64,000 bases of DNA from Ancylostoma caninum. Lineage: Eukaryota; Nematoda; Chromadorea; Rhabditida; Ancylostomatidae. The DNA lies in contig JBAJFG010000348.1 in assembly GCA_037903475.1 (NCBI GenBank), forward strand, positions 310,001 through 374,000. Reading direction: 5' to 3'. The notes below the pieces were generated by a model. It was given only the letters and a program-made list of their open reading frames with translations, did not search any database and was not told the DNA's origin. The position numbers and the translations under genes were made by a program. Positions 57,206 to 64,000 of the stretch are shown here, in pieces. Within the stretch, counting starts at the first letter, position 1, and every line of letters begins with the position of its first letter.

Positions 57206-58145
57206 CATGGCGCGACACACCAGCTTAGCGTAGAGGTATTGGATTAAGATCGGGACTACCGCTTTCCCTGTTTCTTCCACCGCTGGTTCCCCTATGTGCA
57301 TTCAACTAGCAGCTTAAGAGCCAAACGTCCTAAATTTTGTGAACGAAGTCACCGAAAAATCGACTTCAAGTCAAATATTTGAAAATGAATACTAAAACTA
57401 ATACAAAAAGAAATTAAGGCAAGCTATTCCGAACTCCCACCCCCTTTTTTTGACGTAGTTTTGAAAAATTGACGTCCTTTTCTTCCTAAAGAGGAGGGAG
57501 GTGTGTCTACTATGTCTCTTGTAACTTATGCAGCCTCTGTGACAGAATTCCGCAAACAGTAATAGAGTGAGACTGGATTCCGATAATTCTCAAAGAGATA
57601 ACGAATGGCCAAATAAAGATTTCACTGCTAGCTAGTCAGCGAAATCTTACAAAGAAAAATAGTGAATTTTAGTGAGATTGATTAGCCGTTATAGTGCATC
57701 TTCGATGATTATGGTGAATAAACATGAGAATCAAAAGAAAATATTCATTTGGTACAAGTCAAACGAAATCTTAGTAAATATTATCTTAGCGGAAACTCTC
57801 CATTAGCCATTACTCGGAAAGTAACTGCGAATGTTCAAGGCACAAGGATCGAAACGAATTAATCGACCTCACAACCGCTTTGAGGAACGTGGTGATGAAG
57901 TGAAAGGGAAATCTCACAACAACCGGAATATGTTCGACACTCACAACCAACTAAAGGCAACAACTCAACAAAGGCCATACAGAAGACAGAAGGCACAAGG
58001 AGAAAGTTAATACCTTCTGAAAATGAAAGGAGGTTGATATGACCCACAAAACAAGATCACTATTAAATGGAAAGAATCTAAAGGAAGCTAAAATAACTAC
58101 GATAAACGCAGCTAGAAAAGTTTAGATATTGAAGAAAAGTGCTTG
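57206..58145. other. Intergenic between convergent elongase B and rpia-1
   Basis: Contains the 3' flank of rpia-1 at its right end. No further gene was seen. Confidence 0.5.
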
Positions 58146-60056
58146 TTATTTCTTCTTAGCCTCAAGTTCTTTCACACTTCCATCAGGGTTGGCAAAGTAC
58201 ACCTTGTCAACTACTCCTATGAACAGACCGGTCTCCACGATGCCTATAAGACAAAATAGATAGAAGTAATCAAAGTGAGTGAACACTATGTATTACAGTT
58301 TAACACCTTCTACGAGCTGCTGCATATAAGAATACCTGTGGGTTCGAAACGATAAATACTTGAGTAAGTCCCACCTGGCGTATTAGCGAGTCTCAACTGT
58401 ATTTCCTTCCAATCACGAGGTTTGTTCTTTTCGAATGCCCAATCAATGATGTAGTTGTTGTTGTCAGTTATAACAGGTCCACACTTCTTTGAGGCCATCC
58501 TCAATTGAACTGTTCCACCTTCACTACGAGGTAGAGAACGCATCACAGATGAGGCAGCGAAAGGCAAGACCTACAACAGAAAAAGAAACTCGAATGAAGA
58601 CAAAGAAATCAAAAATCCTAAACACTCACCTCGATAGGAATGTGATTGTAGTGCTCACCGAGATTCACAGATTCTTTAGAGCTATCCGCAATAACCTACA
58701 AAACAAAAACTAGAGTGAGACAGGTACACGCAAAATCAACTGTCATGGAGGATAACACTCAGATTTGCATATCTACGGTATTTGGAATCAATGTTCAACA
58801 TCAAAAAACTTACAAAGAATTTCTTAGCCGCATTCTGCACAATTTTCTCTCGAGCTAAACAACCACCGCCTCCCTTGATGCAGGTGAAGTGAGCATCCAC
58901 CTGAAATCCATACCAATTAAGGAAGATTTCAGAAAACGGTCATTGTCAGAAAAATGAGAGATACTCTCGTCAAATACGTAAATCGAGTGGCTGTTACTGC
59001 GCTCGAAAGGGAGCTGTCAACAATTGGAGATCTGCCCCCAGCTTGATTAGAATCTTCGCACATGGTGTTGCATGGTTAATATGTAGAAAAATTGGCAAAA
59101 TTCATTCAAAAAGAAAAAATTCAAAAAGCCGATTCGTTTTACCTTCGTCTGTGCAGAACATCTGTGGCTTTTTTCAAACATTTAGAGACTGAGAGCTGGG
59201 AAAATAGGGAACCAACGTCTTTTAAGTTTATATCACCAAAAGCAAGAAACGACTCCTAGTAACTCTCTAAAGAAGATAAGCTATAAAATAAGTATAAATG
59301 TGACCTCATCAGCGCCATCAATGCAAACATCGAGTTCGGGCGCGCCATCTAGATCAGTGACGGGAAGGCCGGCATCCAACAACCACTTTTTCGTCTATAA
59401 AATTCTCCATAAACTTTACAAAAAAAGAGAAAAGAATATAATGTAATGTGAAAAAACGTAGTAGAAAACGAATAAAATGATAGTTTCAGAAGCTATAGCG
59501 GATTTAAAGCGGCTGCAGAAAAGTCAAACAAAAGGGTGAAAACAGTGACGTCACAACTGACCAAAAAGCTCGTGGGTACGCATGTAATGTTCTGCAATTT
59601 TCCTGACTTGACGGATGTCTCCAAATATTCCACGAGATACCTGAAAACAATGTACAGAAGAACGATGGAAGGTACTACAAACATGATGAAATCGGAAACT
59701 AGATGAAAAAAGGAGAACGAGCCACACGTACTTCACGGTTGAACCCGATCCGACACCGAGTCTGCAACCGCTTGCGATATTCTTCTCAGCGCAAGTGTAA
59801 GCAGCCTGTAATTTGACAAAAATTCAGAGGAACAATGCATACTTCATCAATAGGACACCCTTAGGAGACAAATTTAATTGCCTGACGCTAGTTTCCCTAT
59901 ACTAAAAGGGTGTAAATGACAGCAATTAATGGAAACATTGCCATTTTGTACTTATAAAACTACGCATGAACCAAAATAACTCAGAAAAACATCCAAACAT
60001 GCTCTCACCTGCCGTTTCGCCTTCTCAATGGGAGATAACTCAGTGGACGACACCAT
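58146..60056 (-). CDS. rpia-1: Ribose-5-phosphate isomerase (RpiA family)
   Basis: Interconverts ribose-5-phosphate and ribulose-5-phosphate in the cytosolic pentose-phosphate pathway. Eight exons on the - strand: 60056-60009, 59805-59732, 59640-59562, 59394-59305, 58900-58814, 58695-58630, 58570-58375, 58243-58146, giving 245 residues, typical of eukaryotic RpiA. Diagnostic motifs: RLGVGSGSTVKY (phosphate-binding loop, residues 31-42), NITCVPTSF, LDVCIDGADE (catalytic Asp93 and Asp96), IKGGGGCLAREKI (Lys106, Glu115), and GPVITDNNNYIIDW near the C-terminus. All introns are GT..AG; two donors (GTCAGT, GTCACA) are less usual. The ATG at 60056 starts a natural N-terminus (MVSSTELSPIEKAKRQ). A TTTCAG about 50 nt upstream could receive a spliced leader. 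The frame is open further upstream, but that extension is not family-like. It appears to be an intact single-copy gene. Confidence 0.95.
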
Positions 60057-60105
60057 CCTTCGAATAGAAGCAGCAAGAAGGCGAACTTGCGCCAATGTGA
60101 TCAAA

Positions 60106-60114
60106 CTGAAACGC
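60106..60114 (-). promoter_or_regulatory. Possible trans-splice acceptor of rpia-1
   Basis: GCGTTTCAG on the - strand, 49 nt upstream of the ATG and without a matching upstream donor. This is typical of spliced-leader acceptors in nematodes. Not proven. Confidence 0.4.
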
Positions 60115-61528
60115 TGACTGACTGTTAGAAAAACTGTTTGCAAAACGGATAGAACGTGACTGGTGAACAATACGTGGGAAATCGATGAGAGATGATATCG
60201 GCACATGCGGAAAATGAAAGTAACAGGAAAGAAGAGACAAGGAAAAGACAACTGTCTCGCTAGTCGCTTTCCGATCTTTTGCCTGATATTGCTATTAAAG
60301 AACTGGGAGGAAAAACAATAGCTGCAGATTTGCCACCTACACTATACAGAGTCCTGATCGACATAGGATGGCTTGTCCAGTGGTAAAAAATGGTGAAACA
60401 CGGAAAGAGCAACAAGGAGCTTATCGGAAATCATCTATATACATGACTGGTATCCAGAAAATTGTATGTTTTGGTAAACCCATCCCGTCCATCAAAGAAA
60501 ATCAACCAAGCCTAGTCTGTGCTTCCAATTCACCTTATTTTCATCGTCAGCTCTAACTTATGAGCGCTCGAACAAAGTTCAAAGTACAACAACGTGACAA
60601 CATTATGACTACAAGACTGGACAAATTTCTCGGTTCTAGTCAGTGCAACCAGATACAATCTCATATTACCACCTCATCTGTAACCGTTATTTATCCAACT
60701 TGTTTAGCAAGGAAGAGCAACTCCAAGAAATGTATATCGGATTTCACTGTGCACTGAATACGTTAGAAAACAGATACACAGCAGATGACGTTTTTTAATT
60801 TGGAAATGGAACACAAGAAATCGTAACACAATATATGAAAATGCCCACGAAGCGCTCTCCATCAAGAAATTGACGGCAGCTGTGGTGGGAAGTATGAAGC
60901 GACGAAATGTGCACGCGACCAGCACAGCCTCGCTTTCTTTAATCACAAACCAAAGCTCAAGGTTTCAAGCCAATGTTCAACGTTGAACGTCACTGAATAG
61001 TTCGTGCTAGTGACTTATAATAGTTGAAGCGCTAAGATTTCAACAGACCTAGGAAAAACTTAGAAACTGTTTAGATGCATGGGAATGGCATCTTAATGTT
61101 GTTTTCTTGAAGGTGATGCGGAAAACTTTGCAGGATCGACTTCTTGCGAAAGCATTATGCATTGACAGCTGGCAAATACTCAGGATTTCAGCAGCCAATC
61201 TTACGGTTTAGATGAACCGAACTAACCTTGTTCTCCTTAATGCGTACACATTCCGAACTAAGGTTCCTACATCGACCATGTTGTTTTGCCGCAAAAGAAA
61301 TAATTAAGTGGTAGAAACTTCCGTCCTTCTCTGGCAGTACGTCTCCACTATGCAAGGTAATTGCATTTGCCACAGGGGTACCACTCAATGGGAGCAAATA
61401 TTTAGGAAACTAATGGGTCTTAAAATTGGAAAACGCTGTTAGTTTTTCTTAAATTTTTAACATAAACCTTACTCGGGTTAAGTGAGAATAACAAAAATGG
61501 CTTCAGATCTAGAAAACAGCTAAGAAAT
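60115..61528. other. No supportable gene
   Basis: Only short frames on both strands. This region should hold the rpia-1 promoter, but no motif stands out. Confidence 0.4.
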
Positions 61529-61828
61529 TTAGGTAAGCTTACTTGAAACACTAACCTCCACTGGTATCAAAACTTCGTTAAAAAACTGACCTCTCAGTAG
61601 AGGCATCAGTGTATCGTACCTGAGCGACCTCAGCAATACGCGTTCTGGTTCGTCCGCTCCGCTCAAAAGCAGCACTGTGTAGAGCCAACCACTGCCAGCC
61701 AGGCTCAGCTGACTGACTGCGTGCCGTTTCAGTCCCTTATCTTCACTCTGAGTTCGAAAATAGATGTTGGGGCGAAGTGTTATACCAACTGTTCGCTTTA
61801 CAATACGTATACAGTTTAAGCCTAACAA
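61529..61828 (-). other. Unassigned GC-richer ORF, probably repetitive
   Basis: A 99-codon frame including SEDKGLKRHAVSQLSLAGSG and SGADEPERVLLRSLRYDT. The composition is coding-like, but no start, splice limits or family were recognised. Similar word strings are, to my recollection, common in hookworm repeats. It is more likely a repeat fragment than a gene. Confidence 0.3.
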
Positions 61829-61873
61829 TGAGAAATATGAAGATTAATGAGGTGAAATGACTAAAGGCACACG

Positions 61874-62190
61874 TATAGTCTGTTCATCTGCAGCATGCAC
61901 TGCAGATCACGCTCCAATTGAACGCGGTGGCGTGGCAAGAGCTACCAACTTTCCATAGCTAAATCTATAGTGCATCGAAGTCCGATCCGCTCGGATAGCA
62001 AAAGATACGTACTGATCTCCGCTATCCGACGATCGGTACGTATCATTTGTTATCCGACCGGATCGGACTCCGATGAACTATAAATGTAGCTTATTCGTTA
62101 GCAGCAAGTGATCGGCCACTGTTGCCACGCTACCGCGTTTAAATGGAGCGTGATTTGCAGTGTGCACGTCACGTCAGGTGAACAGACTTA
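61874..62190. mobile_element. Palindromic MITE, about 317 bp
   Basis: Nearly the whole element folds on itself. AGTCTGTTCA at the left pairs with TGAACAGACT at the right. CACGCTCCA and CGCGGTGGCGTGGCAA pair with their counterparts at 62120-62160. The centre pairs GTCCGATCCGCTCGGATA with TATCCGACCGGATCGGAC. It is noncoding. The precise ends and TA duplication are tentative. Confidence 0.75.
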
Positions 62191-62534
62191 GTCATCCTCA
62201 TTCTGATTAAGTTTTGGTTCGTTTGCTGAAACCGCCAACAGCATCGTCGCTGCTTAGTTCTGTACTAGAGTAGGCTCTAACGCTTCTACATTTTACCCCA
62301 TCAGGATCGACATGTTAAGATGCGACTGGACGATCATCGGACACTTGTCACCCGCGCCCGTCAGGCCTAACAAGGGAAGTGCAAGAGGCCATATTCGAAA
62401 ATCGGGATGAAACCTATCTGGCTTGAATCTTTGTTGGAGAGGGTGTTACAGTATATATTTCATTATTGCCCTCGATTCCAAAAAACAAAAATCCCACCAC
62501 AGTACTATATGCGTTGCAGCACTAGTCCGTCAGC

Positions 62535-62606
62535 GACGAGGTGGCCGAGTGGAGAGGATGCGGACTGATAGGCAGGAGGTCGAGGGTTTGGATCCCGTCA
62601 TTGACA
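62535..62606 (+). other. tRNA-Ser/Leu-like pseudogene sequence (left arm)
   Basis: A-box-like GTGGCCGAGTGG at 62541-62552 and B-box-like GGTTTGGATCC at 62585-62595 are correctly ordered and about 32 bp apart. The 5' GACGAGG resembles tRNA-Ser. The anticodon arm does not pair properly, so this is a tRNA-derived repeat rather than a working tRNA. Confidence 0.55.
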
Positions 62607-62819
62607 CTCGTTTTGCATTTTTGTTTTTTATTCCTCCTATGTTATTGAAATCAATTTTGGAGGGCTAGAAGACAACACTTGTCTTTACTGACGTACTAGC
62701 TATAGAATAACTACTATGCTATGAACGTAGTTTAGTGATCGTACAGCTTTCCCTCGAGTCGCTAGAAAATTGTAAAATTTTCATTCAAAACAAAAAAAGG
62801 ATGGTCAATGAGAAAGCAT

Positions 62820-63125
62820 TTACTGGCAGCAACGGTGCACACAGACAATGAAGTGTTCAAAGCAAAAGCGGTGAGAACAATACGCGCAGACAATGAAAGA
62901 AATTCTGCTACAATCATTACAGTCGCATTCACTGCAGAGATCAGAGGGGAAGCAGGCTTCCACTGGAGTGAGGAAAGAGCCTGGATCTAAATCAGTATAC
63001 CCTGCCGCCTTCCAAGGGTAACGAAGCATAGCGCGGAAACGGGGAGCACGGAATGTCCAATATACAACAGAAAGAATTTTTAAAATGTTGTCTCTCTTTG
63101 AGACAACAAAGTCAATGTTGTGCAC
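62820..63125 (-). pseudogene. Cys/His-rich C-terminal fragment, transposase-like
   Basis: A 101-codon frame, open upstream of the first Met, ending at TAA (62822-62820). It reads VYWTFRAPRFRAMLRYPWKA, then AGYTDLDPGSFLTPVEACF, then a metal-binding-like tail ECDCNDCSRISFIVCAYCSH followed by RFCFEHFIVCVHRC. The spacing C-x-C-x2-C-x7-C-x2-C-x4-C-x2-H-x5-H-x-C resembles treble-clef or AN1-like zinc sites at the C-termini of some DNA-transposon proteins. I recall similar strings in many nematode predicted proteins, but the family name is uncertain. An intron-like acceptor (CTCTGCAG) precedes ECDC, so this may also be a final exon. The N-terminal part is absent, so it is called a fragment. Confidence 0.5.
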
Positions 63126-63369
63126 AAAAGGGCCACGACGCGTGAAGGTTCGAACATTATGAACCGAGTGGGAAAGATTTTGAGTTACAGTCGTGAAAAG
63201 TGACTGCTACTTTATAGCTAATCGAGGGAGAAAAGCAGGTTTTATATAACGTAGTTATTCCGTGCCTAGTGCGTCAGTAAGGATAAGTATTATCTTCTAA
63301 CCTTTTAAATTTGATTTCAACAACACAGGGGGAATAAAAAAATGAGAGAGCAAAACAGGTAGGTGCGCA

Positions 63370-63430
63370 TGACGGGGTTCAAACTCTCGAGCTGACAGTG
63401 CAGCATCCTCCCCACTCGGCCACATCGTCG
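63370..63430 (-). other. tRNA-like pseudogene sequence (right arm)
   Basis: Inverse copy of 62535-62606. The A-box GTGGCCGAGTGG (63423-63412 on the - strand) is identical to the left arm, and the B-box-like AGTTTGAACCC is closer to the consensus than in the left arm. It is not expected to fold as a functional tRNA. Confidence 0.5.
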
Positions 63431-63688
63431 CTGACGGACGAGTGCTGCAGCGCATATGGTACTGTGGTGGGATTTTTTTTTTGGAATCGAGGGCAATAAT
63501 GAAATATATACTGTAACACCCTCTCCAACAAAGATTCAAGCCAGATAGGTTTCATTCCGATTTGCGAGTCTGGCCTGTTGCACTTCCCTTGTAAGTGAGA
63601 TAGTATGTAGAAAGCGGTGCTCTCGACCTTTTGCCTGGAAGAATATGTCGGTTTTGACCTGAGATGGCCAATGAGCTGTCAGAGTGAG

Positions 63689-64000
63689 TTAGGGCACCTT
63701 TCGAAACATGAACGGCTCGTTATTCCCAAGCTCAAAAGGCTTGGGGTCTTTGTAAGGGCCAACAAAGAACATTACAACAGGGAATGTCCGGCAAGACCCA
63801 CCAAAGACGCGGGACTGATCAAGGGTAAGCTGTTGGAGCAATCGCGCTGCGTGTCCGAATATCAGCACCGGCACTGCCACGGCACACTCCGAAAACGAAT
63901 CGACCATATGTGCAAGAACAAGTGCCGCAGCCACCACGACTTCCAGAAGTACAACAGAGTAAAACGCAGCTACCGTCATGGTGAAACAGCGGGAATCAAC
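63689..64000 (-). CDS. Hypothetical protein exon, partial at window edge
   Basis: The - strand frame is open from the window edge, with an ATG at 63979 and a TAA at 63691-63689 (96 codons from that ATG). Codon use is G/C-rich at third positions. The start MTVAAFYSVVLLEVVVAAAL resembles a signal peptide or membrane segment, followed by SECAVAVPVLIFGHAARLLQ and DQSRVFGGSCRTFPVVMFFV. I do not recognise the family. The frame is open upstream (VDSRCFT before the Met), so the true start may lie outside the window. It could be a complete small secreted or membrane protein, a last exon, or a transposon-related frame, given the adjacent inverted-repeat element. Confidence 0.4.
   Translation of the reverse strand, partial: VDSRCFTMTVAAFYSVVLLEVVVAAALVLAHMVDSFSECAVAVPVLIFGHAARLLQQLTLDQSRVFGGSCRTFPVVMFFVGPYKDPKPFELGNNEPFMFRKVP

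Larger units (their letters stand above)
62370..63592. mobile_element. Long-inverted-repeat element with tRNA-like arms
   Basis: The arms 62370-62713 and 63251-63592 (about 343 bp) are diverged inverted copies, starting ACAAGGGAAGTGCA at both ends, around a 537-bp centre. Each arm carries a tRNA-like sequence with an identical A-box (GTGGCCGAGTGG). The centre holds a Cys/His-rich - strand frame. It is plausibly a defective DNA transposon, or an inverted duplication of a tRNA-derived repeat around captured sequence. No target duplication was found. Confidence 0.7.

Noticed and set aside
58328..58345. GGTTCGAAAC as a tRNA B-box
   Set aside because: It lies in the coding region of rpia-1 or its intron, without an A-box at a suitable distance.
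59952..60251. N-terminal extension of rpia-1 (frame open upstream of 60056)
   Set aside because: The extension is hydrophobic and not family-like, and a trans-splice-like TTTCAG lies between it and the conserved start.

Overview
The window looks like chromosomal DNA of a clade V parasitic nematode, probably a strongylid such as a hookworm. This is inferred from AT-rich sequence, many small GT..AG introns with TTTCAG-like acceptors, likely trans-splice acceptors just upstream of start codons, nematode-type protein families, and heavy loading with Tc1/mariner-type elements and MITEs. No prokaryotic or viral organisation is visible.

Three host genes can be modelled completely. Two are tandem paralogous fatty-acid elongases on the + strand (33954-42923 and 51565-56456). 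Each has eight coding exons with identical intron phases, and both resemble the nematode ELO-5/ELO-6 group. The third, on the - strand (60056-58146), is ribose-5-phosphate isomerase (rpia-1), also eight exons, with all expected catalytic residues. An unidentified coding-like reading frame enters from the right edge on the - strand (63979-63689). A GC-rich island at 1170-1760 holds coding-like segments that I cannot assign.

Most of the rest is accessory DNA. The left half (1-33 kb) has no gene that I can support. It holds two mariner relics (3265-4102, 11692-12967), a hAT-type MITE inside a palindromic repeat (18150-18735), TTTA microsatellites, two adjacent elements whose internal minisatellites repeat motifs related to their ends (26267-26895, 26911-27511), and a 1.8-kb element with about 600-bp inverted arms (28383-30191). 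The elongase region carries MITEs in introns (34440-34711, 54091-54993). Between the two elongases lie a degenerate Tc1-like transposon with doubled terminal binding sites (46677-48263) and two further MITEs. Right of rpia-1 are a palindromic MITE (61874-62190) and a long-inverted-repeat element (62370-63592), whose arms each contain a tRNA-like sequence and whose centre carries a Cys/His-rich reading frame.

Functionally, the two elongases would extend acyl-CoA chains in the endoplasmic reticulum, possibly in branched-chain fatty-acid synthesis if the ELO-5/6 assignment holds. The isomerase belongs to the cytosolic pentose-phosphate pathway. No operon links the three genes. All positions come from reading the sequence by eye; no database search was run.
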